A stretch of DNA of 64,000 nt, taken from contig NC_066581.1 of NCBI RefSeq assembly GCF_024323335.1, forward strand, positions 440,721,816 through 440,785,815, given 5' to 3'. Both the position numbers and the translations under genes were made by a program. The DNA comes from Lathyrus oleraceus (taxonomy: Eukaryota; Streptophyta; Magnoliopsida; Fabales; Fabaceae). Under the pieces are notes generated by a model. That model did no database searches. It saw only the letters and a program-made list of their open reading frames with translations, and was not told the DNA's origin. Positions 1-10,933 of the stretch are shown piece after piece (the stretch's first letter is position 1; each line of letters opens with the position of its first letter).

Positions 1-3000
1 ATGATGATAAATGCACAAAGCATGCAAGCAAACATGTGCATATGAAGTAAACAATCAATCAATCAAAGGCATTCAGCACACACTATAACCAAGCAATTAG
101 GCTCATACAAAGGGTTAGGCATTGAAGCCAACTGGAATAGGGTTAATGGTGCTCTTAACCTTGACATTGAGAGCCAAGGTGAAGCAGATGAAAGGATATG
201 AGGGGTGTGCCTCATGCTCTTATCCCCGGTCAGGGAGAGCTTCAAATGATAGAAGGTGTGGGAGTTCAGAAAGATGGAACTCTCTCCACAAGTTAGACTC
301 TATAGATCTTGGGTTTTTACTCACTATGCATCAACGCAAGTAGTGTGAGCAAGGCGAGTGACTCACAGAATAGTAGGAGATAGGCTACATATCTCTTTTG
401 TCTACCAATTGCCTTATTTAAAGGACTTTTAATGCTTGGGACAAAAGTAAACAAGCACAAACATCGCCTCTTAAGGAGGACTTCAGACAGTTGCCTGGCC
501 AAGTAACAAGCCAGGTCTTCCTGACTACATGAAGAAAAGGGATTCTACCTCAATGCAAATTGCTTATCAAGCAAAGCAAAGCAAAGTTCACAAGGAACTA
601 ATAGCAACTAAAGTACCTGAAATCAGTCAAGCACAATTAGTATACCAGACACAAAGTTAAAACAAAACAGCATAAGCCAACAAACAATACAGTCAAGCAT
701 ATGTGCAAAGCAACAAGCTCATAACAAGTGAGCTAAGCAATCTACAAAACAAACAAGTTAGTTTATGATAAACAATCAAACTTAATCAACTTGCATAAAT
801 TTCCTTAAGGCATTTGCTTCTTAACCTGAAAAAATGAACTCAAACATGAGCAACAAGACCACTAGGACAAGCCTAGGGTCAAAAAGAGATAAGAAATTCA
901 AAACAAGCAAGTGAAATCTATCCCAAATCAAGTTCAAACAATTAAGAAACAAACCTAAGTGGTTTCACATTCATATCATTCATCATTATCATTTCAGAAG
1001 CAAATTAGGTCAAAACATGTCATATAGAAGCTCATAGAAGTCAACAGAATGATTCAAGTCAAATCCAATCACAAACATCTCAAAAAATTCTCAAATAAAT
1101 CATGCTCAAACATCATCCATAACATGATAGACATACCAAATTTCAGCTCATTTGAATCAAGGGAAGTAGGTCAATGAAAATCAGAAAGTCAAGGCAAGTT
1201 CAAGCAAACTCATACAAAGCATCAAAACATGCACCAACTTAAATAAATCATAAAACAGTGACAACACATGATAAATGAATGGGACCAAAACCATGACAAA
1301 CTTTAAGATGTCTACAATTCACATGTTAAAATTCAAGTCCATCCAAATAAGCATTAGAATTTCACAAATCAAATGAAAACATGTGTCACAAAACGTCAAC
1401 AAATGACCAAACAGGGGAGAAAATTCCAATCAAATAGGAAATGCCATCAATAATTCCAGAAAACTTCACATGTATTCTCAACATCCACAAGCATGTTCAT
1501 GCAAAAATCCAGACCAATTTGAGTTCAATAAGCATGGTAATTAAAATCATGAAGTTGGACATGAATGGTGTGACACAAATTGTCACACCCCTATTCAAAA
1601 AATCATATCTCAATAACCAGCAATGATAAATTTACAAACTCTACACCAAAATCACCATGAACATGTCTAGTTTAAGCACAAAAATTTGGGAAGCATTGGA
1701 TAAGGTATCATCATTTCACAATCAATTTGGCAAGACATACACAAAATGGACACATATGACAAACCCTAGCACATTTTAAAATCCACACATGCAAAAAATC
1801 TGGAAAAATCATCATAAAAAACTAGAGGTCATGAGGAACATTTCACAAAAAATCCCATGAAAATTGGATAAGAATTGAGGAACTTATGATTTTTCTAAGT
1901 TAGCCATGCCAAATGAAATAAAAATTGCAAAATGGAATGATTTAATCGAATAATGAAACCGGGAATGGCAAACTTGTAATTTAGGAGTCATTTAAATGGA
2001 ACGATGCGTTCCAATTAGACTGCGTGTCACATGCTTATTGGTTCATGGCAATGGAATAGCGATTTTCATGCAAAACAAAAACCCACACAGCGAAACACGA
2101 GCAAGACAAAACCTGGGTTCAAAATTTCTAGGGTTTATAGCTACAGTACCCAGTTCATGAACACGAAGAACAAACTTTCCAGATTTTGGCAACGAATACA
2201 TCATTCAAACCAGCAAACAGTGTACATCAACATTACAACATCCATTTTCATTAATTCAAGCTATCATGAAAGAACTAAGCAAAAACATATTTGAATATCA
2301 AGCTTCATTTCAACATAACTTCTACAATACTCGACCATTTTCAACGATTTAAAGCTCATCATATTCAGCATGGAAAGACCTTTCTAAAGCATAGCATGAT
2401 TTTGAAAATGGTGTGATTCGAATTCTTACCAAATTTGAAGAGCAGTGATGATACAGTGATTGTTTGGTTGTGTTATGTAGAAACAGATGCTTCCTCAAGT
2501 TCCAGATGATGAATGAATGAAGGGTTTTAGCTCAACAACCTTTGAAAAAGCTCCAATCAAGATCTGCCATGGATGAAGCTTTAATGTAACAGTGGTATGA
2601 GAGGCTTTACAGCTGAGATTTGATGCTTGCTACAGCTTCAAAAAGGGTTGCAGATGGTGGCACAAAGCTCAGGCACACGGGTTCTATGAAGATTTTTCAG
2701 GAAAAAGTTCAAATGAGGAAAAAGAGAGTTTGAGAGAAAATCGACATTTGATCTATTTTGTGAAAGTGTGCTAGGGCTTCTCTGCAGAAAATGTGCAATA
2801 TATATTCTGTTTAATGTTGCTTAATCTTGGTTAGTGGAAATGATAATCACAATTTGGTTAATGGAGTGTTTTGATCATTTTACTAAAAACCAACCAAAAA
2901 TGCATGGGGTGTATGTTAGTGCACGAAATTGGGCTTTAAGCAACCTCCAAATATGATTTTTAGTCAAGTTCAATTGGTAGAAAGTGTAGCAAATGGCTAT

Positions 3001-3955
3001 TTTGAAAGTCAACTTTTTTACCCTTCCTTTTTAATTCAAGTCAACTAAAAAATGCCATTTTGAATGGATGATTATTGGTGAATTGTGATGAAGGATTTGG
3101 ATAGAGCACATCAAATATGACTTGTAGCAAAAAACCTCACTCAATTTGGCCAAATGGTTTGGAAGATATGCCACTTTGAAGTTCAAAAATTTTTGAGAAT
3201 GATTTGATCATAACTTGCCAACCACACATGAGAAATGAGTGTTCTTGGACTTTTTGGAAATGGGAGAACAAGATCTTCAACTTTCATGTTGGACAAAAAT
3301 TCATTTGAAGCTTGTATGATGATATAATTTGGAGGAGAAGAACTTTCCTTTTTTTGGCAAAGTCCAATTACAGGTCAACTTTCTATTTTTGGCAACTTCT
3401 TGTCTGACTTCAAATTCTTCACTGTGGATGTTTGACATGTTATATGAGGCTTAAATGGACATGAATGAGACCTCTCAAACCAATTCCCACCATCAAATCA
3501 CTGATTAAATGCACAGTTGACCAAGGTTGACTTCAGTTGACTTTGCTAGGGTTTTGGTTGACTGAACCATGTTCTGATGAATTCCAAGCCCCTACCACTT
3601 GATATCTTGATCCAAAATGATGTCATAACTCATATGAACTCTTGATGAATGATCATGGGTCCCAAATTCTTCAAGAATGGCCACCATCTATTTCAATGAC
3701 TGGTTTGACTGATTTGACCTAATTTGCTTCATCTGCAAGTAACATGGTTAGATGACAATATTTTTGTACCTTTGGTTGATAAAAAAATGAAAAGCAATGA
3801 TATACAAATGCAATATATGCTTGGTGATCAAGAACCACACTCACAAGATAACCCACCCACTAGGAGGGAAGCAAAGGTGCACAGAGATCCTTGAGGCAAT
3901 GATATGGTATGATATGATGCCATGAGGGATCTTAGGGACAAAATTGGGGTCTTAC
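1..3955 (-). mobile_element. Partial long LTR of a Tat/Ogre-type Ty3/gypsy retrotransposon
   Basis: Read on the minus strand, this begins with TGTAAGACCCC at 3955, the same type of LTR start seen at 26097 and 40836, and continues beyond the left window edge, so the LTR is over 3.9 kb. Segments resemble the M2 LTR in matching order: 180-330 matches 45390-45560, and 3230-3310 matches 48180-48260. It has no coding capacity; short ORFs are chance. The start abuts the T0 integrase in mid-codon at 3956, which is what an insertion into T0 would give; the target duplication would begin GCGTG but its partner is outside the window. Boundary confident; family (Ogre-like by LTR length) inferred. Confidence 0.75.
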
Positions 3956-5050
3956 AGCGTGGATAGACACGAAGCAGACCTGTTGATGACTGAAGTCCAT
4001 GAAGGTTCATTTGGTACTCATTACAATGGACATGCTATGGAAAAGAAGATGTTGAGAGAAGGCTACTATTGGCTGACAATGGAGTCTGACTACTGCAAAT
4101 ATGTGAAGAAATGCCACACGTGTCAGATTTATGCGGATAAGATTCATATTCCCCCGACACTTCTGAACGTTATTTCCTCACCATGGCCTTTCTCCATGTG
4201 GGGAATTGACATGATTGGCATGATAGAGCCAAAGGCATCAAACCGTCACCGTTTTATTCTTGTAGCTATTGATTACTTCACCAAGTGGGTTGAAGCGACA
4301 TCGTATGCAAATGTGACAAGGCAGGTGGTTATGAAGTTTATCAAGAATCAACTCATATGTCGGTATGGTGTGACAGACAAGATCATTACTGATAATGGAT
4401 CTAACTTGAACAACAAGATGATGAAAGAGCTGTGTAGAGAGTTCAAGATTGCACATCATAATTCTTCTCCCTATAGACCCAAGATGAATGGGGCCGTTGA
4501 AGCTACTAAAAAGAACATTAAGAAGATTATCTAGAATATGGTTGTTACATACAAAGATTGGCATGAGATGCTGCTATCTGCTCTACATGGTTATCGTACA
4601 TCTGTCCGCACTTCAACAGAGGCAACTCCTTTCTCTCTTGTGTATGGCATGGAGGTTGTGCTCCTGGTGGAGGTTGAGATCCCATCAATGAGAGTCTTGA
4701 TGGAAACCAAGTTGACTGAGGCTGAATGGGTTCAGAGTTGGTATGACCAGTTGAACTTGATTGAAGAGAAGAGATTAACTGTCATGTGCCATGGTCAGTT
4801 GTATCAGCAAAGGATAAAGAAATCCTTTGATAAGAAGGTCAAGCCTCGTGTGTTCCGAGAAAGTGACCTCGTGCTCAAGAAAGTCTTGTCTTTCACGCTC
4901 GATCCCAGGGACAAGTGGACTCCAAACTATGAAGGTCCATATGTTGTTAAGAGAGCCTTTTCAGGCGGTGTTTTGTTGCTTACAACTATGGATGGGGAGG
5001 ATTTCACTCATCCTGTGAATTCAGATGCAGTCAAGAAATACTTCACCTAA
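3956..5050 (+). pseudogene. T0 integrase C-terminal two-thirds (Tat/Ogre Ty3/gypsy pol)
   Basis: Encodes the retroviral-type integrase that would insert retrotransposon cDNA. The frame opens with VDRHEADLLM, close to the T1 integrase at 13550. The HHCC zinc finger keeps its CHTC pair, and the catalytic residues are D (codon 4208), D (4391) and E (4499), a D-x35-E spacing. The C-terminal part contains YQQRIKKSFDKKV and ends VNSDAVKKYFT before TAA. One in-frame TAG at 4532-4534 stands where T1 has CAG (Gln), a C-to-T change. The N-terminus and upstream pol are cut off by the minus-strand LTR ending at 3955. Family assignment is firm; the copy is dead. Confidence 0.9.
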
Positions 5051-5953
5051 AAATAAAAACAGAATAGCTCGCTAAGTTGAAAACCGGAAAGGGCGGCTTA
5101 GGCAAAAATGAGCGTCTCGGTGGATTGAAAACCCGAAAGGGAGATCCAGGCAAAAGTTAGAGACATCAAAAAAAATGAATATATATATCCCGCTAGATTG
5201 AGTACCTCACCCTAGGGCAATCTAGGCAAAAATTAGGGATTTGGAAAGTAACTGCATCCTGACAAGACTTTGTTCTTCAACTGTCGTCTGTCAAAGATTC
5301 TCGCTCATTCATCGTCAACTGAAGCTTCAAATACATTGGATTCAGAATTCGTGGAGAAATGGTCATTATGTTCAATGTAGCCCTTTTTCCAATATATATA
5401 TCACCAATTTCAAATTTGTAAAGATCCATGGAGTCGTGCCATTTGCGGACTACCTTACATCAAATAAATTTGAGCCTTTATCCAATTCTTGGCACTCTTA
5501 TTTGTTTCTGTTTAACAAATGTTTGCATGTTTTAATTGATAAATATCATTGTTTTAAACAAATAAAGTTTTTATAAAACTGTTTTTTAAACAAGGTGAAC
5601 ATTCACAATAACTAAAGGGATAGTTGGAACGTCTTCAGTGCTCTCCCAAGGATAGTACGATCTCCAAAAGGTAAGACATTTGTTCATACTTCTGACATGT
5701 CTATATCCTCTTCATCACCTTTCAAGTTGTCTCCTCAGCGAGCGCAAAAAGAACAAAACATTATAACCTCCCTAGAGAGTCTGGAGTTTTGGCCTTGAGC
5801 TTTTAGAGATGTGTATACCTCTATATCAGGCATTAGAATTTGTGCTTTATCAATTATATGGTTGTCATCCCTTGTGCGTACTTACCTAAAATCCCTTATA
5901 GATTGATAAAAGTTGATATGCTATCTATTCACGAGGAAGTTTGTCTTTTCCCG
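5051..5953 (+). other. T0 3' untranslated region, first part
   Basis: Non-coding sequence after the T0 integrase stop. It starts with three degenerate units of roughly 60 bp built on GGTGGATTGAAAACCCGAAA and ending in CCAGGCAAAA (about 5065-5230), a design also found after T1 pol at 14641-14860. The rest is T-rich with no ORF I can support. T1 interrupts it at 5953/5954, and the same 3'UTR resumes at 23608. Confidence 0.7.
5949..5953 (+). repeat. Left target-site duplication of T1 (TCCCG)
   Basis: TCCCG directly precedes LTR A. The five bases after LTR C (23603-23607) are CCCCG, so four of five match. This suggests that the three-LTR composite sits at a single insertion site, with one later transition (T versus C). 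Confidence 0.55.
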
Positions 5954-6504
5954 TGTAATACCCCAAAATTTACCCTTCATTTTTCCTGGAAGCATACGCT
6001 TTACACCTCATGCATGCATTCATTTTTAGGTCATTTAGCATTTGCATTTCATCATGGCAATCAAAATCGGATCCAAGAAGCTTGAATATCATCCAGGACA
6101 CTTTGTGGGCTCTATTTAGATGATCAGTCAACACAAGGGAAAGACTTGAGTTACTTCCAACAGGGGTCTATTCGTCAGTCAAAACATTAATCTTGAAGGA
6201 GCAAAGGTTTGTTCATGAGCTGTCATGCTCGCTAGGCGAAGCCCACGTGTTTTGGAAAAAAAAAACGAAAAGTAAAAAAAAAATGAAAAAAAAAAACGAA
6301 ATAAATAAATAAATAAATAAAAGAAAAGAAAATATCTTGGACTTGGACCTCTCTCATTTGAGCCCACAGGTCCACAAAAATCAGGTTATAAATTCAGAGT
6401 TTCAGTGAAACAAAATTCATTCTATTCCTATTACCCTGTCTGGGAAAAATATAGTGAGAGAAGAACCCTGGGGAAAAAGATAGTTAGAGAAGAGCTAACA
6501 GAAC
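5954..6504 (+). mobile_element. LTR A of T1 composite (3'-truncated)
   Basis: Starts TGTAATACCCCAAAATTT and matches LTR B (6669 on) and LTR C (22253 on) closely for about 550 bp, including the AT-rich stretch with TAAATAAATAAA and the TATAAATTC box. It stops after AGAGCTAACAG; the downstream half seen in LTR B is missing. Sequence then passes to TGGCGACTCC and the T1 3'UTR, so the internal region of this first unit is almost entirely deleted. Confidence 0.85.
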
Positions 6505-6668
6505 ACTGGCGACTCCACCTCTTTGCCGATTCTGACAGGCATTATTACTTCACTTCACTTCAGTGCAAATTTTCGGGCTTTTATTGTATTCAATCCCTTG
6601 ATACCTCGAAAGCACGAAAGCCGCTACTATCTTCTTTCCAGTTCTCCAGTTGATTGAATAGGGGCAGC
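6505..6668 (+). other. 3'UTR remnant and polypurine tract before LTR B
   Basis: From about 6518 (TTTGCCGATTCTGACAGG) this matches 22108-22252, the 3' end of the T1 internal region. It ends in GAATAGGGGCAGC just before LTR B; AATAGGGGCA is the same tract found before LTR C (22241) and, as AATAGGGGCATC, before the T0 LTR (26084). It is therefore a plus-strand priming tract, which makes LTR B formally a 3' LTR of the short unit as well as the 5' LTR of the long one. Confidence 0.75.
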
Positions 6669-7091
6669 TGTAATACCCCAAAATTTACCCTTCATTTTTC
6701 CTGGAAGCATACGCTTTACACCTCATGCATGCATTCATTTTTAGGTCATTTAACATTAGATACATTGCATTTCATCATGTCAATCGGAATTAGATCCAAG
6801 AAGCTTGAACATCATCTAGGACACTTTGTGGGCTCTATTTAGATGATCAGTCAACACAAGGGAAAGACTTGAGTTACTTTCAACAGGGGTTTATTCGTCA
6901 GTCAAAACGTTAATTTTGAAGGAGCAAAGGTTTGTTCATGAGCTGTAATGCTCGCTAGGCGAAGCCCACGTGTTTTGAAAAATAAAATCAAAATTAAAAA
7001 TTAAAAATAAATAAATAAATAAATAAATAAAAGAAAAAATCTTGGACTTGGACCTCTCTCATTTGAGCCCACAGGTCCACAAAAATCAGGT

Positions 7092-7100
7092 TATAAATTC
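7092..7100 (+). promoter_or_regulatory. TATA-like box in LTR B
   Basis: TATAAATTC occurs at the same place in LTRs A, B and C (here, about 6388 and 22662), about 430 bp into the LTR. Its position suits a U3 promoter for the genomic RNA. No transcript evidence is available. Confidence 0.4.
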
Positions 7101-7618
7101 AGAGTTTCAGTGAAACAAAAGGTATTCTACTCCTATTACTCTGTCTGGGAAAAAGATAGTGAGAGAAGAACCCTGGGGAAAAAGATAGTGAGAGAAGAGC
7201 TAACAGAGTTCAGAGCAGCCTCCAAACCCTAACCCTTCATTGATTTTTCTTCTCCTAAACACACGTTTACTCCTTTTACTACAGGCGAGTAAGTCTCCAA
7301 AGGTCGAGCATCCGGTAGATTGCGTAGTAACGTCGTTCGTCCAAAATCCAATCCATAACCCCGTAGTTAGCCGAACTACGGCTTGCTCTAATTCTCATTC
7401 CATATGAGATACGCAGGCATAAGATGCGATGTCTTAGCGAGCACACATCCCCCCAACCCATAGGTCAGCCGAGCTACAAAGACTCTGATTCTCATATTCA
7501 GATAAGATACGTATGCAGTGGATGCGACATCCGCGCGAGTCATTTTCATTTAACCCTTTTTTAGTAAACAACACAAGATAAACTCACACCCTTTAGACAA
7601 GAACTACAAAAGTGGATC

Positions 7619-7634
7619 CCGTAGAGTACTACGG
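7619..7634 (+). promoter_or_regulatory. Conserved AGTA-loop hairpin, LTR B
   Basis: CCGTAG AGTA CTACGG forms a perfect 6-bp stem with an AGTA loop, followed by the conserved GGGTGCTAATACCTTCCC. Homologous positions in T0, M1 and M2 keep the AGTA loop while the stem changes in a mostly compensatory way. Its role is unknown; see findings. Confidence 0.5.
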
Positions 7635-7847
7635 ATGCGTAGGGGTGCTAATACCTTCCCTTCGCATAACCGACTCCCGAACCCAAGATTTGGTTGCGAG
7701 ACCTTGTCTTTTCCATTCCTCTTTTCAGGTTTACTTCAAGCGTTTCCTTTCCCTCCTTTGGGATAAATAACGCACGGTGGCGACTCTTCTGTCATTTTCT
7801 TTCGCCGGTTGTTTTTTCGCACACTGTACTTTTCAGTTTGCGACGCA

Positions 7848-7865
7848 TGGCGACTCTGCTAGGGA
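7848..7865 (+). other. T1 primer binding site
   Basis: TGGCGACTCTGCTAGGGA directly follows LTR B. M1 has TGGCGACTCTGTTGGGGA at its own LTR end, so the site is conserved between elements. It would pair with the 3' end of a tRNA finishing in AGAGTCGCCA; for Ogre/Tat elements tRNA-Arg is the usual primer. tRNA identity comes from knowledge of the family, not from this sequence. Confidence 0.8.
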
Positions 7866-9072
7866 AACGGTTTCCCTAAGCGAGTCCCTCCTAGATTTTG
7901 TAGTTTGTTTGTTTATTGGGTGTTCATGCTTTTGTACAATTATTTATTTACCTGCTTTACCTTATTGCATTGTATACATATCATTACTGTATCTGTTGGC
8001 TGGCTATGGCTGCTTGGTGATCTTTGTGAGATGAGTTCTATACCCGAACTCGAGTGCACTTAGGATAGGAGAACGACATAGTCTTGTCGACTTGTGTGGA
8101 GTTACTCCTTAGCAAGTTGACTTGCAAGCCCATTCACTTGGTGGAGGTCATGTTGAGATCAATAATGTCACACAAGTAAGTTGTGGTTAGACATTACTTT
8201 TTCCAATATAGACCTTAGAAGCCGAGGACCTTAGTTTACCAAACCCATCTTGGCCTATTCGTAGGACGTAGTGTGAAAGTCGTTCAAGTGTAAGATTTGA
8301 TACGATTGTTACGCGATACTACACTCATAAGAGTCTCTCTTGAGAATGTTTTTGGAATACGAGTAGTCGTTCCTCCGATAATATCCGAAAGTTGGGATTA
8401 TGACTATGGGAACCTTTTGTAGAACATGTTTGGCAGGTTTAAACCTTAGTACACTCCTTTTGGGTGGTTCTTAACCTAAACTCCATGCTCGTGACTTGCA
8501 ACAAACCCTTGATTCATGGTTGATCCGATCACATATCCGTAATATCAATGAAACTTGGGTGTTGATAAGGTGTAAACCATAATCCACCAAAATGGGTGGT
8601 TGATATTAAGGATAACATGATCCATCCCATGACCTTTGTTTGGTGTGCTCTTAATTTCTCTCCAGACAGTGCAACCTGACAGATGTTCAAGCAGATACAA
8701 CGATCCTGACTCCCATGCTACCGCACTGCAATTACATCATTTTGCACCACATCATTTTGCATTCATAATCATTCACACATGTTTATCCATTTCTGTGGGG
8801 TTTATATCTTCTACTTGATTCTAGTCGGAATTTTCTTGGGTCTCATCAACGGCTTAGTCTTTTTTTTACATCGTTTATCTATTGAGAGACTGGAATCAAA
8901 AGGGTAGAATACATTTGGAATTGATAAACATGTCATTGCATTTACATATTCATTAACATGTCTTGCATAACAGGTACCGCCACAGTGTTCTCAGTTTGTT
9001 TGGTGTTCCATCATTAGGATAGCTGACCCAGGCATTCACCGGTACGGTACCCGCAGAAACCAACAGAGAGTA
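7866..9072 (+). other. T1 5' untranslated leader
   Basis: About 1.2 kb between PBS and gag. No long ORF is present, so the extra ORF1 of full Ogre elements is not seen. The stretch 8010-8640 matches M1 35818-36460 in reverse complement, including GAACTCGAGTGCACTTAGG-like sequence, showing that the leader is conserved between the two elements. Confidence 0.65.
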
Positions 9073-10691
9073 ATGGAAAGCCTATAGGCAGAGTTCGCCG
9101 AGATTGAAATCCGCATGAATCAATTCATGGATGTGGTTCAAGGGGTGGCTCAGGGACAACAAGAGCTCAGGCAGATGATACAGAGGAATCCCCCTGCTCA
9201 ACCAGAGACGGTGACTGATCCTCCAGCAGGAGAGGCTAATGGACCCAATGGACTGGGGCCTATCCCAATCCTACATGTCACCTCCGGTCAATAGCCCATT
9301 CATGATGATCAGGACGATCAGTTCCCCCTGTTGCAGGAAGACTTTGGTATGGGTCATGGTGTGGACCCCATGTTTAGAAGATTGGAAGAGAGGTTGAAGG
9401 CAGTGGAAGGACAAAATCCTCTGGGAGTAGATGTTGCTGACTTGGGGCTGGTCCCAGGTGTGAGAGTGCCACCGAAATTCAAGGTCCCGATATTTGACAA
9501 ATACAATGGCAACTCTTGCCCGAAGACCCATGTGCAAGCCTATTTCCGTAAAATGGTTGCATACTCCGATGACGAAAAGTTTCTTATGTACTTTTTCCAG
9601 GACAGCCTAGTTGGGGCATCCCTGGAATGGTATATGAGGCTGGACAGAGCCCACATCTGTTGCTGGAGGGATTTGGCTGAGGCTTTCGTGAAGCAGTATC
9701 AGTATAATGCAGACATGGCTCCGGACAGAACTCAACTTCAAAATTTGTCTCTTAAAAGCAATGAGTGCTTCAGAGAATACACTCAACGCTGGAGAGAAAC
9801 AGCTTCCCATGTTCAACCTCCTATGTTGGAGAAGGAAATGGCTAACATGTTCATGAACACTCTGCCAAGACCTTATTTGGAGCGCCTGGTGGGTTGCAAT
9901 GCCTCCAATTTTGCTGATGTAGTCTCTACCGGAGAGAGAGTGGAGAATTACCTGAAGATATACAAGACCCAGAGCGGAGATGGATCCTCATCAGGGGTGA
10001 AGAAGCCGTTCATTCAGGGACAGAAGAGGAGAGAAGGGGATGCAAGTGCCATATCTTCTTATCAGAACAGGGATAACCGGAGGAATAACTTTCAGAACTA
10101 TCATCAGCAATCGTATGTTGCGGCTGTGAGCATTCCAGCTGCAGCACCACTACAACAACAACAATCACAACGTCAACCAGCTCAGTACCAACAACAACAA
10201 CTGGGTAACAGACCCGCCTATCAACCGAGGCCAAGGACGATGGACCGGCGTTTCGACACTCTTCCAATGTCGTACGCTCAGTTGCTTTCTAGTCTTCAAC
10301 AACTACAACTTGTGCAGTTGCACACTCTGGCTCCTCCCGTTGGTAGGCTTCCGGTGGGTTATGACACCAACGTTAGGTGTAGCTTCCACTCTGGGGCACC
10401 TGGCCACAATATTGAGAACTACAAAGCTTTTAAGCACGTAGTTCAGGACCTCATTGATTCAAAGGCCGTTAACTTTGCACCAGCTCCTAATGTCGTCAAC
10501 AATCCCATGCCCCAGCATGGTGGAGCCAACGTTAACATGGTTGAAGGAGAAGCCAAATTAGTCTTTGCGGTCAACAATGAAGATGGGGATAGTGATTGCG
10601 ACATCGATAATTGGGTGCGTCCGAGGATCCCGGGTGAAGTTCTCAACAATTGGTCTTCTGAGGAGATTGTCCAAGCCACTTTTCTAGAGGA
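9073..10691 (+). pseudogene. gag: T1 gag (capsid and nucleocapsid), two nonsense codons
   Basis: Structural protein of the virus-like particle. The natural start is probably ATG 9073; the frame then meets TAG at 9085 and TAG at 9292, both consistent with former CAG. The long open part runs from ATG 9331. It contains a Retrotrans_gag region (FFQDSLVGASLEWYMRL to FADVVSTGERVENYL, about codons 87-210 from 9331), a Gln-rich linker, and a nucleocapsid knuckle of the C-x2-H-x5-H-x4-C type. In the knuckle the last Cys is Tyr (TAC 10420). No DTG/DSG protease motif follows: the stretch after GGANVNMVEGEAKLV jumps straight to NNWSSEEIVQATF, so the protease appears deleted. The frame stops at 10693 unless the predicted intron is removed. 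Confidence 0.9.
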
Positions 10692-10933
10692 GTAATTTTC
10701 TTTGTTTATTCATACATATCGAAGTCTTACGTTCCGCCAGGGCGTAATGACTCATTGTAGGGCTCATCTATGTGAAACTTGCATTTTTTATCATAAATAA
10801 AGGACGTCTTTTTGCATTCAAATATTTCGCTCCCTGTCTTTCTATTTTTGCAGTTTTTCAAAAAAAAATTACAATGTTTTGTTTAGTTTCCACTTTTTTT
10901 CACACTCATAAGCACATACCATTACTCATGCAG
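10692..10933 (+). other. Predicted intron between gag and RT frames
   Basis: A GT at 10692 (GAGGA|GTAATT) and an AG at 10933 (CTCATGCAG|ATG) bound 242 bp that are T-rich and carry the gag stop codon. Joining 10691 to 10934 gives GA+A, then twelve open codons to ATG 10971, so gag and RT frames fuse without a stop. Ogre elements are known for an intron between protease and RT; this one matches that position. The splice itself is predicted only. Confidence 0.6.

Larger units (their letters stand above)
6669..7847 (+). mobile_element. LTR B of T1 (shared middle LTR)
   Basis: TGTAATACCCC start; the end at GCGACGCA directly precedes the primer binding site at 7848 (the terminal CA could also lie at 7843-7847). 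It resembles LTR C but lacks about 215 bp found at 22769-22985 there; the gap lies between two CCAAACC copies. It carries a TATA-like box near 7092 and the conserved hairpin at 7619-7634. A part of this LTR (about 7590-7825) is also found inside T1 pol at 12391-12630. Confidence 0.85.

Noticed and set aside
7694..8034. Small ORFs (MRDLVFSIPLF..., MATLLSFSF...) as genes
   Set aside because: They recur wherever the LTR U5 region occurs (12500, 23400) and cross the PBS; non-coding LTR.
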